A stretch of 64,000 bases of DNA. Source: Pokkaliibacter sp. MBI-7 (lineage in GTDB: Bacteria; Pseudomonadota; Gammaproteobacteria; Pseudomonadales; Balneatricaceae). Made by a program: the position numbers and the translations under genes. This document shows positions 55,545 through 64,000 of this stretch, piece after piece (position 1 is the first letter of the stretch; the number at the start of each line of letters is the position of its first letter). The notes under the pieces are model-generated. The model ran no database searches. It worked only from the letters and a program-made list of their open reading frames with translations, and was not told where the DNA came from. Where the stretch lies: the NCBI RefSeq assembly GCF_029846635.1, contig NZ_JARVTG010000001.1, positions 3,267,501 to 3,331,500 of the forward strand, read 5' to 3'.

Positions 55545-57631
55545 GGCTCTCCTTCGCTGCTGGCAGGTTTTCCAGCCTTACTGTCACTGTTGTCGGCGCT
55601 GCTGTTCTGATCGGTGCTGGCGGGGACGACGGCAGGAGTGTCCGGATCGAGCCAGAACTGATCCATGCGGTAGACGCCAAAGAAGGCCTGAGGGTCCCAG
55701 TTGAAGTAGCCGTGCTCCGGCACATTATGCAGGTGACGGTTGACCACCACGGGTTGCAGGATGCCAGCCACCGTTCCGATGCTGAACACTTCGTTGGAAT
55801 AGATCTGCTGCATCTCCTGCCAGATCTGCATCTGCTCGCTGGCGTCGTCGGTGTGGCGCCACTGGCGGAACAGATCAAGCAGTTGCTGGGCACTGGTCAG
55901 ACGGGGCGGCTCGCCGCCGCCACTGGTTTCGTAGAACTTGCCCCAGTTGGGCCACTGCAGCTGGTCCTGTGCTGTCGGAGCAAACTGCGCCGGGCTCATG
56001 TCGGCATGAGCGAGGGCGTTGGGCAGGCCGGTGAACACGGACATGCAGGCCTCGCCGGAAAACACCCGGTTACGGAACACCTCGCGCTCGGAGGGGCGGG
56101 CGTGGATCAGGATGCCGAGCTGCTGCCAGGTGTCCTTGATCAGTGCCAGCACGTCTGTTTCTTCGGTGAACTCGCCGGTGGTGTGGACGATCAGCTCCAT
56201 CGGCCGGCCATCAGGCAGCAAACGCAGATTGCGACTGTCACGGTGTGTCAGCCCAAGGCCATCCAGTAGACGATTGGCCTGTGCCGGGTCGTACTCTGCC
56301 CAGGCGTTGCGATAACGTGCCCGGTACAGCGGCGAGTCAGGCAGCAGGCTGTCGCCGCCCTCGATACCGAGGCCAAAGTAGATGGCCTGATTGATCTCGT
56401 GGCGGTTGACGCCCAGCGACAGGGCGCGGCGGAAGTCGCGGTTCTGCAGCAGCTTGCGCCATTCCTCATCCTGACAGTTCATGTTCGGATACAGCGTGAC
56501 CTGCGAGCCGGTACCGCTGTGCCACAGCAGCACGCGGTTGTTATTGCGGTGCTCGGCTTCCTTGAGGAAGGTGTAGTTGTCCATTTGCAGATAGCGAGCC
56601 TGCAGATCACTTTCACCCGCCCCGGTCTTGGCGGGGATCAGGCTGCTGGAGGCGAGATCAAGCATCACTTCATCAATATAGGGCAGCTGATGACCCTGGC
56701 TGTCGACCCGGTGATAGTAAGGGTTACGCACAAACAGGAAGCGTTCGGCCGGTGCTTCGGTTCTCAGTACCCATGGCTGCAGACTGGGCAGGTCGGGGTT
56801 GTCCTGCTTGTAGGGGTGGCCATACTTGAGGAAGACCCCCATCCAGTTGCGTTTCTTTTTCTTCTTGATCAGCGCTTCCATCTTTTCCGCCGACAGATAG
56901 CGCGGGTGGAATTTCTTCAGATAGTGAAACGGCAAATAGATGTAGGTGGGGCTGGGAGCGGCCAGTGCCGGCAGAAAGTCGGGATTAGGCTCATCCCAGC
57001 TGTAGCGCACAGTGTACTGATCGAGTACCTCGAACTGCGGGCCTTTACCGTTGACCAGCAGTACCGAAGGCAGGCCGAAGGGGCTGAGATCCTGATTGTT
57101 GGCCACATCTTCCCACCAGAAGCGGAAGTCTTCAGTGGTGAAGGGTTCACCATCTGACCAGCGCATGCCCGGGCGCAGATGCAGGGTGAAAATCCGGCCT
57201 TCCTCTACATCTACCTTCTGCAGAATATCAGGCACCAGTTCCAGATCCCTGTTGTAGCCGACCAGACGGGCGTAGCCGAACACGGTCATGATGCGGGTAT
57301 CTTTGGCCTTGGCCATCAGGGTGGTCAGGCGTCCACCGGGTGTCCCTTCGGTATCCACTACCAGGGGCTGGTCTGGCAGGCGCTGGGCGACGGGTGGCAG
57401 TTCACCTTTGCTGACTGCCTCCTGCAGCGAAGGTGTTTCCTGAAAGTGGCCGGTGGCGGCAAGGCTGGTCTGAGCACTGAGCATCAGCAGCGTCGTGATC
57501 AGCACAGCAAACAGTGCACTCAGCAACCGCCGCAGGCGCACAGGCCGGGCAGCGCAGAGGAGGCGATGACTGCCTGCAGAGGGCAGTGCGCTCATGGTCG
57601 GGGAAATGCTTGCTAATGGGGAGTGGCTCAC
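55541..57631 (-). CDS. Peptide/opine ABC transporter binding protein, 696 aa
   Basis: Family 5 extracellular solute-binding protein: signal segment at residues ~33-55 (L-L-S-A-L-F-A-V-L-I-T-T-L-L-M-L), then W-S-D-G-E-P-F-T-T-E-D-F near 158. At ~696 residues it is longer than DppA/OppA (~535) and near YejA size, which agrees with the YejE-like permease. The C-terminus has a Pro/Ala/Ser/Asp-rich tail. Stop and start codons overlap those of its neighbours by four bases. Confidence 0.9.
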   Translation of the reverse strand: MSHSPLASISPTMSALPSAGSHRLLCAARPVRLRRLLSALFAVLITTLLMLSAQTSLAATGHFQETPSLQEAVSKGELPPVAQRLPDQPLVVDTEGTPGGRLTTLMAKAKDTRIMTVFGYARLVGYNRDLELVPDILQKVDVEEGRIFTLHLRPGMRWSDGEPFTTEDFRFWWEDVANNQDLSPFGLPSVLLVNGKGPQFEVLDQYTVRYSWDEPNPDFLPALAAPSPTYIYLPFHYLKKFHPRYLSAEKMEALIKKKKKRNWMGVFLKYGHPYKQDNPDLPSLQPWVLRTEAPAERFLFVRNPYYHRVDSQGHQLPYIDEVMLDLASSSLIPAKTGAGESDLQARYLQMDNYTFLKEAEHRNNNRVLLWHSGTGSQVTLYPNMNCQDEEWRKLLQNRDFRRALSLGVNRHEINQAIYFGLGIEGGDSLLPDSPLYRARYRNAWAEYDPAQANRLLDGLGLTHRDSRNLRLLPDGRPMELIVHTTGEFTEETDVLALIKDTWQQLGILIHARPSEREVFRNRVFSGEACMSVFTGLPNALAHADMSPAQFAPTAQDQLQWPNWGKFYETSGGGEPPRLTSAQQLLDLFRQWRHTDDASEQMQIWQEMQQIYSNEVFSIGTVAGILQPVVVNRHLHNVPEHGYFNWDPQAFFGVYRMDQFWLDPDTPAVVPASTDQNSSADNSDSKAGKPASSEGEP

Positions 57632-59559
57632 AGGCTACCTCCGGTGGGCAGCCGCACCCAGTGTTCCGGTGCTTCTTCTACCAGTGCCGATGCGTTCACG
57701 TCCCGCAGGGTGTAGGGGGCAGGCCAGGCACTGGCATCCTGATAACGTTTTTCCAGCAAGGCGAAATCCAGCGGACGGTCGAGGTCAGCGTAGGGCACTG
57801 CTGCCAGCAAGGCTCGGGTATAGGGGTGACGCGGATTGCTGAACAGCACTTCACGTGGCGCCACTTCGACCAGCTGGCCGTGACACATCACGCCGATACG
57901 CTCGCAGATGTAATCCACTACCGCCAGATTGTGGGAGATAAAGATAAAGGTCATCCCCAGTTCCTGATGCAGATCCTTGAGCAGGTTGAGAATCTGCGCC
58001 TGCACCGAGACGTCCAGCGCAGATACGGGCTCATCACAGATCAGCAAGTCGGGCTCCAGTGCCAGGGCACGGGCAATGGCAATGCGCTGACGCTGGCCGC
58101 CGGAGAAGCTGTGGGGATACCGATTGAGGAAGCGTGGATCGAGGCCGACCAGCTTCATTAACGCTTTGGCCCGCTGACGCTGCATCCTGGCATCGCCGAG
58201 ACGGTGGATATGCAGTGGCTCTCGCAGTATGTCCAGCACGGTCATGCGTGGATTCAGGGCACTGTAAGGATCCTGAAAGATGAACTGCATCTTCGGACGG
58301 AAGTAGCGTTTCTCTTCCGCGCTCATGGTCAGCAGATTGCGCTGGGTGCCGCGGTCGTTATACAGCACTTCACCGCTGTCCGGGGTCAGGGCACCCATGA
58401 TCATTTTACTGAGCGTGGTCTTGCCACAGCCAGACTCACCGACCAGACCGAAGGATTCACCGCAGCGAATATCAAGATCGAGATTGTTGACGGCCACCAG
58501 ATCATGCTGCTGGGAACGGAACCAGCCCTGACGCTGTCGAATCTGGTAACGCTTGCTCACGCCGCGAATCTGCAGGTGCGGCGCCACCTGACGGGCTTCC
58601 GCTGGCCATGGCTGGCGCAGGGTCTGAAAGGTGGAAAGGTCGGGCTGGATATCACGCAGGCTGATCAGCCGCTCACCCTGATGCATGTCAAAGTGCGGGA
58701 TGGCCTTAAACAAGGCATGCAGATAAGGGTGCTCAGGGTGGTCGAACAGGGTCTTGATGTCGCCACTTTCCATGACTTCGCCGTGATACATCACCACTAC
58801 CTCATCGGCCATGTTGGCCACTACGCCGAGATCGTGGGTGATCAGCAGGACGGCCATGCCCAGTTCTTTCTGCAGGCGCTTGATCAGGCCGAGAATCTGC
58901 GTCTGGATGGTGACATCCAGCGCGGTGGTGGGCTCGTCGGCAATCAGCAGACTGGGGCCACAGATCAGTGCCATGGCGATCATCGCCCGCTGGCGCAGAC
59001 CGCCCGACAGCTCAAACGGGTAGCGATCCAGTGCCTGGGCGGGATTGGGGAATCCCACCAGCGCCAGCATATCCAGTACACGCTGGCGGGTTTCCTTGCG
59101 GGAAATCTTGCGATGCAGGCGCAGCGCTTCGCCAATCTGATTGGCCAGCGTATGCATGTTGGACAGGGAAACCATGGGCTCCTGAAAAATCATGCTGATC
59201 TGATTGCTGCGGATCGCCTGAAACGCACGGGAGTCGCGGGGCAGCTGGGCCAGATCGATGGCCTGGCTTTCGGCGGTCGGGCGATACAGAATCTGCCCGG
59301 TCTGAATCCGCGCATTGCTGGGCAGAATGCCCATGATGGCCTGAGCGGTCACCGACTTGCCGGAACCTGATTCCCCCACCAGGGCCAGTGTCTTACCCGG
59401 CAGCAGTGTGAACGATACCTGTTTGACAGCAGGTACCTCGGCGGTATGGATACGAAAGCTGACCGCCAGATCACGCACTTCCAGCAGCGGCTGGCGCGCA
59501 CTCATAGGGGAAAGCGGCTGGGCAGTGGAAGGCTGGGCGTGCAAAGTGATTGACTTCAT
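57628..59559 (-). CDS. Peptide ABC transporter, fused double ATPase
   Basis: Two ATPase domains in one chain (DppD plus DppF): first Walker A G-E-S-G-S-G-K-S-V-T, signature L-S-G-G-L-R-Q-R; second Walker A G-E-S-G-C-G-K-T-T, signature F-S-G-G-Q-R-Q-R and Walker B D-E-P-V-S-A-L-D. About 640 residues, as in YejF-type fused ATPases. Start uncertain: ATG at 59559 used; ATG at 59505 (M-S-A-R-Q-P-L-L-E-V) is also possible, neither with a strong ribosome-binding site. First gene of the operon ATPase-binding protein-permease-permease. Confidence 0.88.
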   Translation of the reverse strand: MKSITLHAQPSTAQPLSPMSARQPLLEVRDLAVSFRIHTAEVPAVKQVSFTLLPGKTLALVGESGSGKSVTAQAIMGILPSNARIQTGQILYRPTAESQAIDLAQLPRDSRAFQAIRSNQISMIFQEPMVSLSNMHTLANQIGEALRLHRKISRKETRQRVLDMLALVGFPNPAQALDRYPFELSGGLRQRAMIAMALICGPSLLIADEPTTALDVTIQTQILGLIKRLQKELGMAVLLITHDLGVVANMADEVVVMYHGEVMESGDIKTLFDHPEHPYLHALFKAIPHFDMHQGERLISLRDIQPDLSTFQTLRQPWPAEARQVAPHLQIRGVSKRYQIRQRQGWFRSQQHDLVAVNNLDLDIRCGESFGLVGESGCGKTTLSKMIMGALTPDSGEVLYNDRGTQRNLLTMSAEEKRYFRPKMQFIFQDPYSALNPRMTVLDILREPLHIHRLGDARMQRQRAKALMKLVGLDPRFLNRYPHSFSGGQRQRIAIARALALEPDLLICDEPVSALDVSVQAQILNLLKDLHQELGMTFIFISHNLAVVDYICERIGVMCHGQLVEVAPREVLFSNPRHPYTRALLAAVPYADLDRPLDFALLEKRYQDASAWPAPYTLRDVNASALVEEAPEHWVRLPTGGSL

Positions 59560-59723
59560 CTGGCAACAAGGTGAATACAGCTTTGTCAGCTTGAGGCTAA
59601 AATGCAAGCACAAAAACGAAGGTTATCATCGACATGGCCGACTTTGGCTACAGATGGGCGGGATAACCCATAATCAGGCCTGTGAGACAGACAATAAGCG
59701 GTTGAGCCGCATAAGGAGGATTG

Positions 59724-60260
59724 ATGAGCAAGGCGGTACGCTGGAGTATGGTCTGGGTGCTGTGTTTACTGGCAGGGTGGGCGCGGGCCGATTCCATCAG
59801 CAGCTTTTATGGTGACTATCTGGGCCATGTGGAGGAGTCAGGAGAGAATACTCGTGACCTGCGGGTCAGCATCCATCCTCTGGCGGATAACCCACAGGCG
59901 TTCAATCTGAGCTGGACTACTGTGGTATACCGCAATGGCCGGGCCGTCAGTCACTTCCAGAATGAGGCCAGCTTCACCGCCACTCATAAGCCCAATGTCT
60001 TTGCCTCGGCCATGAAGACCAACGTCTTTGGCCGCAAGATTCCTCATGATCCCCTGCAGGGTGAGCCTTATCTGTGGGCACGGATTAAAGACAAGACGCT
60101 GTGCGTCTATGCACTGATTATTGATGAAGAAGGTACCTACGAACTGCAGACCTATGAGCGCACCCTGACGGCGCAGGGCATGCAGCTGCACTACGTCAGC
60201 ATGAGCGACAATGTGCTGCGTCGCGAACTGGATGCCACTCTGACCAAGGTTTCACCCTGA
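59724..60260 (+). CDS. Secreted hypothetical protein, 178 aa
   Basis: Signal peptide M-S-K-A-V-R-W-S-M-V-W-V-L-C-L-L-A-G with cleavage near A-R-A (residue 23). The mature part is beta-rich (Y-G-D-Y-L-G-H-V-E-E-S-G, W-T-T-V-V-Y-R-N-G-R), no family recognised. AAGGAGG precedes the ATG. Ends one base before the cyclase gene, so the two are co-transcribed and may work together, for instance as a periplasmic partner of the cyclase sensor domain. Confidence 0.72.
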   Translation: MSKAVRWSMVWVLCLLAGWARADSISSFYGDYLGHVEESGENTRDLRVSIHPLADNPQAFNLSWTTVVYRNGRAVSHFQNEASFTATHKPNVFASAMKTNVFGRKIPHDPLQGEPYLWARIKDKTLCVYALIIDEEGTYELQTYERTLTAQGMQLHYVSMSDNVLRRELDATLTKVSP

Positions 60261-60261
60261 T

Positions 60262-62085
60262 ATGAGCCGACTGCGTACGCGCTGTATTTCCATCACCACC
60301 CTGTTGATCTCCAGCTTCAGTCTGGTGGTCGTTGTGGGTATCGGTAGCGTGTTGTATCTCGGCCTCACTAACGCCAGCCACAACAGCCGGGAAATGCTCG
60401 GTGAGCTGACCCAGATGACCATGACCACGGTGGTCAATCAGGTCTACGGCCATCTGAGCCCGGTGAATACCCAGCTGACCTATCTGACCGACATCATTCA
60501 GGATGGCAAGGTCGATGCGACTAACGACACTGAAATCGGCACGCTGATCAACGGCGCCATGGCCACGACCCCGCAGGTGGTAGGGATGGTGCTGATTCGT
60601 CCGGACAAGAGCCTGATCTCTGCTCAGCGTGAAGACAATCTGGTGGTCAGTGAAGACTGGCGCCACAGCGGCTGGGTTACCCAGTGGCTGAACCGGGCAC
60701 CGATGATGTATGGCGTCACCTGGATGGAGCCGCGTCTGGGGCGAACGGTCATCCCGGTGGCGGTGCCGCTGCACGATGGTCGCCGTTATCTGGGCACCTT
60801 GCTGGCCGCTGTCGACATCCGTGAAATTTCGTTGTTCTTGGCTGCCCTTTCCGAGCAGATCAATCGCACCATTTTTATTCTGGATGATCAGCACCGGGTG
60901 CTGGCTCATCCGGCGCTGTTTGATATCGGTGGTTACCGTTCCACCATCGATCATCCGTTGCCCACCATTGATCAGCTGAAAGACCCCCTGCTCGGCGGCA
61001 TTTATCAGGCCGATGAAGGCAAGCGTGGCTGGATGCAGGTGCCGGGGTTACACAGCCATTATCTGCAGCGGGATGGTCAGGGTGTGCTGTATGTCTATCA
61101 GGACATCAGTGGCTACGGACCGGGTGCCTGGACACTGGGCATGTATGTCACCGAAAGCCAGCTGCCACCGGTAATCAGCCGCCTGCAGCGCTATGCTGCC
61201 TTCGGTGCAGGTTCGATGCTGCTGGCACTCATGATTACAGGGCTGGTGGGGCGCCGTATCGGCGGCAAGATTCGTCAGGTGGCTCGACGTATGGACGGTA
61301 TCCACGGTGCACGGCTGGAAAAGGCCCAGTACCTGCCTTCCAGCTACATCCGTGAGGTCAATCAGGTCGCGCGTGCTTACAACGTGATGCTGGATGATAT
61401 GCGTCAGCACCAGCTGGCACAGCGTCTGTTGGGTCAGTACGTGCCGGAGGCCATTGCCATGCAGCTGGTAAAAGAGGGCGGAGAAATCTCCCCTCGCCAG
61501 TGCACTGCAACGATCCTGTTCTGTGACCTGGAGGGCTTCACCGGCCTCACTCAGCGGATGCCGGCCACCCGTCTGGTCAGCGTGCTGAATGCCTATTTCT
61601 CTCTGCTGGTGGAAATTATCGAACAGGAAGGCGGCATCATCACCCAGTTCCAGGGGGATGCCATTCTGGCCACCTTCAATGTTCCCAACGAGCAGCCTGA
61701 CCACGCCCAGCGCGCGCTACGGGCGGCCAGGTCGATTCTGACGGCGTTGTCGCACATGCGTTTTGAAGGCGAGGCGCTGCAGTGCCGGATTGGTATCAAT
61801 ACCGGCGATGTGGTGGCCGGATCAGTCGGTGCGCCGGACCGGCGCAACTATACGGTGCATGGCGATGCAGTGAACATGGCGGCGCGGCTTGAGCACCTCA
61901 ACAAGGAATACGGCAGCCGTCTGCTGGTGGCGGAGTCCACCTACAAGCTGGCGCCCGATCTCAACTGGGAGTCTGTCGGGCGAGTCCAGCTGCGCGGCCA
62001 TCAGGGGCAGGTGGAAGTGTTCCGTCCTGTTGACCTGATTCCGGAAACTACCAAGGGCGTTCAGGATTCCCTGCGGTTGCACTGA
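60262..62085 (+). CDS. Membrane class III adenylate/guanylate cyclase, 607 aa
   Basis: Layout: N-terminal membrane segment (11-35), large periplasmic sensor domain (36-~310, CACHE-like, with V-V-G-M-V-L-I-R-P-D and T-V-I-P-V-A-V-P-L), second membrane segment (~313-335), HAMP-like linker and class III cyclase domain with I-L-F-C-D-L-E-G-F-T near 418 and F-Q-G-D-A-I-L-A-T-F near 462, giving the two metal-binding Asp. G-D-A-V-N-M-A-A-R-L-E near 535 closes the active site. It makes cAMP or cGMP in answer to an external signal. Coupled to the secreted-protein gene just before it. Confidence 0.9.
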   Translation: MSRLRTRCISITTLLISSFSLVVVVGIGSVLYLGLTNASHNSREMLGELTQMTMTTVVNQVYGHLSPVNTQLTYLTDIIQDGKVDATNDTEIGTLINGAMATTPQVVGMVLIRPDKSLISAQREDNLVVSEDWRHSGWVTQWLNRAPMMYGVTWMEPRLGRTVIPVAVPLHDGRRYLGTLLAAVDIREISLFLAALSEQINRTIFILDDQHRVLAHPALFDIGGYRSTIDHPLPTIDQLKDPLLGGIYQADEGKRGWMQVPGLHSHYLQRDGQGVLYVYQDISGYGPGAWTLGMYVTESQLPPVISRLQRYAAFGAGSMLLALMITGLVGRRIGGKIRQVARRMDGIHGARLEKAQYLPSSYIREVNQVARAYNVMLDDMRQHQLAQRLLGQYVPEAIAMQLVKEGGEISPRQCTATILFCDLEGFTGLTQRMPATRLVSVLNAYFSLLVEIIEQEGGIITQFQGDAILATFNVPNEQPDHAQRALRAARSILTALSHMRFEGEALQCRIGINTGDVVAGSVGAPDRRNYTVHGDAVNMAARLEHLNKEYGSRLLVAESTYKLAPDLNWESVGRVQLRGHQGQVEVFRPVDLIPETTKGVQDSLRLH

Positions 62086-62273
62086 TGGTCCTGCCATAGC
62101 CCGCGACCAGCGAGCGGGAGCGTTCGATTAAATGTCGTGATGGTTGGAGTCGACGGAATTTATCGTCTACATTCAACTGGCACGTTATTTCGGGTGTGTG
62201 GGCAGAAGAGCGTGCTGTACTTCTGCCACACCGATCCATTTCTACACTCCCCTACGTTGATAGAGCGAAAGGC

Positions 62274-63224
62274 ATGAAAAAAATAATCAAGACCCTGGCT
62301 TTAACCCTGACGTTGTCTGGTCTGGCTGCTCCGGTAGTACAGGCCAAGGAATTTGTGAATGTGCTGACCGGCGGTACCAGCGGGGTCTATTACCCTCTGG
62401 GCAATACCCTGTCTTCCATCTATGCCGAGAGTATCCCCGACAGTAAGGTGACGGTGCAGTCCACCAAGGCATCGGTGGAAAACCTCAACCTGCTGCAACA
62501 GGGCCGTGGTGAACTGGCCTTCACCCTCGGTGATTCCCTCAGCAACGCCTGGAAAGGCAATGCGGATGCCGGTTTCAAGGCGCCGCTGAACAAACTGCGC
62601 GGCATTGCCGCTATCTACCCCAACTTTGTACAGATCGTTGCCAGTAAAGAGTCGGGTATCAAAACCCTGGCAGACCTCAAGGGTAAGCGGGTGTCCGTGG
62701 GCGCACCCAAGTCCGGTACCGAGCTGAATGCGCGGACATTGTTTGCTGCGGCAGGTCTGAGCTATGACGATATGGATGTGCAGTATCTGCCGTTCGGCGA
62801 GTCGGTGGAACTGATGAAAAACCGTCAGCTGGACGCCACCCTGCAGTCAGCAGGGCTGGGGGTTGCTTCCATTCGTGACCTTGCCTCCACTCACGACATT
62901 GTGGTGGTATCCATTCCTGCTGATGTGATCAAGAAAACCGATGATCCTGCGTACAACGTCGCCGAAATTCCTGCCGATACCTACAGTGGCCAAACTGAGC
63001 CCGTGCAGACGGCAAGCATCTACAACTATCTGGTGACTCGTGCAGATGTGTCCGATGACGTGGCCTATGCCATGACCAAGGGCATTTTTGAAAACCTCGA
63101 CAAACTGGTCGCCTCACACTCTGCTGCCAAAGGTATCTCACTGGAGCACGCGCTGCAGGGCATGCCTGTGCCGCTGCATCCGGGTGCTGAGCGTTACTTC
63201 CGGGAAAAAGGTCTGATCAAGTAA
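62274..63224 (+). CDS. TRAP transporter binding protein, TAXI family
   Basis: 316 aa. Signal peptide M-K-K-I-I-K-T-L-A-L-T-L-T-L-S-G with cleavage near V-Q-A-K (residue 25). T-G-G-T-S-G-V-Y-Y-P-L-G near 34 and G-A-P-K-S-G-T-E-L-N-A-R near 145 are TAXI marks. The ATG at 62274 begins the signal. TAXI proteins bind glutamate, 2-oxoglutarate or other acids, so the ligand is open. Followed by the fused permease, with a hairpin in the 127-base gap. Confidence 0.92.
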   Translation: MKKIIKTLALTLTLSGLAAPVVQAKEFVNVLTGGTSGVYYPLGNTLSSIYAESIPDSKVTVQSTKASVENLNLLQQGRGELAFTLGDSLSNAWKGNADAGFKAPLNKLRGIAAIYPNFVQIVASKESGIKTLADLKGKRVSVGAPKSGTELNARTLFAAAGLSYDDMDVQYLPFGESVELMKNRQLDATLQSAGLGVASIRDLASTHDIVVVSIPADVIKKTDDPAYNVAEIPADTYSGQTEPVQTASIYNYLVTRADVSDDVAYAMTKGIFENLDKLVASHSAAKGISLEHALQGMPVPLHPGAERYFREKGLIK

Positions 63225-63281
63225 GCAAACGCTGTTTACTGATCCAGGCGGCTCTTCTATTAGGGGGCCGCTCCATCTGTT

Positions 63282-63308
63282 ATCCCTGCTGCGGTAGTGA
63301 GCAGGGAT
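63282..63308 (+). terminator. Hairpin between TAXI binding protein and permease
   Basis: Perfect nine-base stem ATCCCTGCT / AGCAGGGAT with a nine-base loop and no strong T run. Such hairpins usually lower permease transcript relative to the binding protein. Confidence 0.5.
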
Positions 63309-63351
63309 TGCCTGTTGGTAAGACCTCAGGGTCGGTAGTAGAGGGTCTGCA

Positions 63352-64000
63352 GTGTCAGCTGTCGATAAAGAAACGTCCGGAGCCACTGGCTCGGAATCTG
63401 TCTCGCGCGGGGTGTTCTGGATTGCCCTGGCCTTTGTCACCTTTCAATTGATCACCGCCATTTTCAGTCCTCTTTCCAGTCAGGTGGTGCGCTCGGTCCA
63501 TGTCGGTTTTCTGCTGGCGCTGATTTTCTGGATGGCCGCTGATCAGTATCGTCCGGCACTGCTTAAGGCGCTGTTCATGCTGCTGGCGGTGGGTAGTTTT
63601 GTACTGGGGTTATACCACTGGGTATTTGAAGCTGATCTGGTGCTGCGTTCGGGTGATCCTTCCATGACCGACATGGTGGTGGGCACCCTGATGGTCAGTC
63701 TGGTGTTTGTCGGTGCCTATCGGCTAATGGGACCGGCGTTACCGCTGATCTGTCTGCTGTTTGTGCTCTACGGTCTGTTTGGTGAATATATGCCCGGGCT
63801 GTTTGAGAGCCGGGGCTATGGTGTTGATCAGGTTATCAACCAGCTGTTTCTGGGTACGGAAGGCATTTTTGGCATTCCGACCTACGTCTCGTCGTCGTAT
63901 ATCTTTCTGTTCATCCTGTTTGGCAGCTTTCTTGAGCAGGCAGGGATGATCCGCCTGTTCAATGATGTGGCTCTTGGGCTGGTTGGCTCCAGTCAGGGTG
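63352..64000 (+). CDS. TRAP permease, fused 4TM/12TM type, 3' partial
   Basis: An open frame from a GTG at 63352 (M-S-A-V-D-K-E-T-S-G) to the window end, 216 codons, no stop. Hydrophobic segments begin at ~21, and the sequence F-G-I-P-T-Y-V-S-S-S-Y-I-F-L-F-I-L-F-G near residue 175 is typical of the large fused TRAP permeases that go with TAXI binding proteins. GAGGG lies upstream of the start. The gene continues outside the window. Confidence 0.85.
   Translation, partial: MSAVDKETSGATGSESVSRGVFWIALAFVTFQLITAIFSPLSSQVVRSVHVGFLLALIFWMAADQYRPALLKALFMLLAVGSFVLGLYHWVFEADLVLRSGDPSMTDMVVGTLMVSLVFVGAYRLMGPALPLICLLFVLYGLFGEYMPGLFESRGYGVDQVINQLFLGTEGIFGIPTYVSSSYIFLFILFGSFLEQAGMIRLFNDVALGLVGSSQG

Overview
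The window looks like a chromosomal segment of a GC-rich gammaproteobacterium, probably a marine or plant-associated member of the Oceanospirillales/Pseudomonadales. The evidence is a PvdE/PvdA-type siderophore locus, three TRAP/TSUP-type uptake or export systems and gammaproteobacterial-type metabolic genes; the genus cannot be fixed from the sequence alone. No rRNA, tRNA, CRISPR array, phage or complete insertion sequence was seen.

1-38 kb is largely a hydroxamate-siderophore locus with insertions. It opens inside a giant non-ribosomal peptide synthetase (NRPS; 4275 residues visible, 5' end outside the window) with the order A'-T-E / C-A(Ser)-T / C-A(Ser)-T-E / C-A(hydroxyornithine-like)-T and no thioesterase. 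After an accessory island (13.5-18.1 kb) come a TonB-dependent receptor, a fhuD-fhuB-reductase-fhuC uptake operon, an acetyltransferase / ornithine N5-monooxygenase / esterase operon and a PvdE-type cyclic-peptide exporter. Four of these transcription units carry the same promoter-like motif, TAAAT-N16-CGT, which matches the iron-starvation (PvdS-type) sigma-factor box, so they probably form one regulon.

The 13.5-18.1 kb island is AT-rich. All its genes point the same way and encode small SUKH/Imm-like, RidA-like and unknown proteins. They are separated by imperfect hairpins, several of which end in GTTAGGT-, GTTATGT- or GTTGGGG-like core sites. It resembles an integron cassette array without an integrase (CALIN), or a polyimmunity locus. 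One gene is split by an in-frame amber codon.

Three copies of a 140-157 bp inverted-repeat element (MITE-like) lie at 20.6, 29.4 and 37.2 kb.

38.9-51.9 kb is a complete sugar-acid style catabolic cluster: SDR dehydrogenase, SMP-30 lactonase, aldehyde dehydrogenase and GntR regulator on the minus strand, then IlvD/Edd dehydratase, HpcH/HpaI aldolase, a three-part TRAP transporter, a GH31 glycosidase and a TSUP (TauE/SafE) exporter on the plus strand. This gene set is that of the sulfo-Entner-Doudoroff pathway for sulfoquinovose (sulfoquinovose to pyruvate plus exported 3-sulfolactate). A non-phosphorylative pentose pathway is the main alternative. An 18-bp perfect palindrome lies in the divergent promoter region.

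52-64 kb holds an orphan amino-acid binding protein, a four-gene peptide/opine ABC transporter operon with a fused double ATPase, a secreted protein coupled to a membrane class III nucleotide cyclase, and a TAXI-TRAP transporter whose fused permease runs off the window end.
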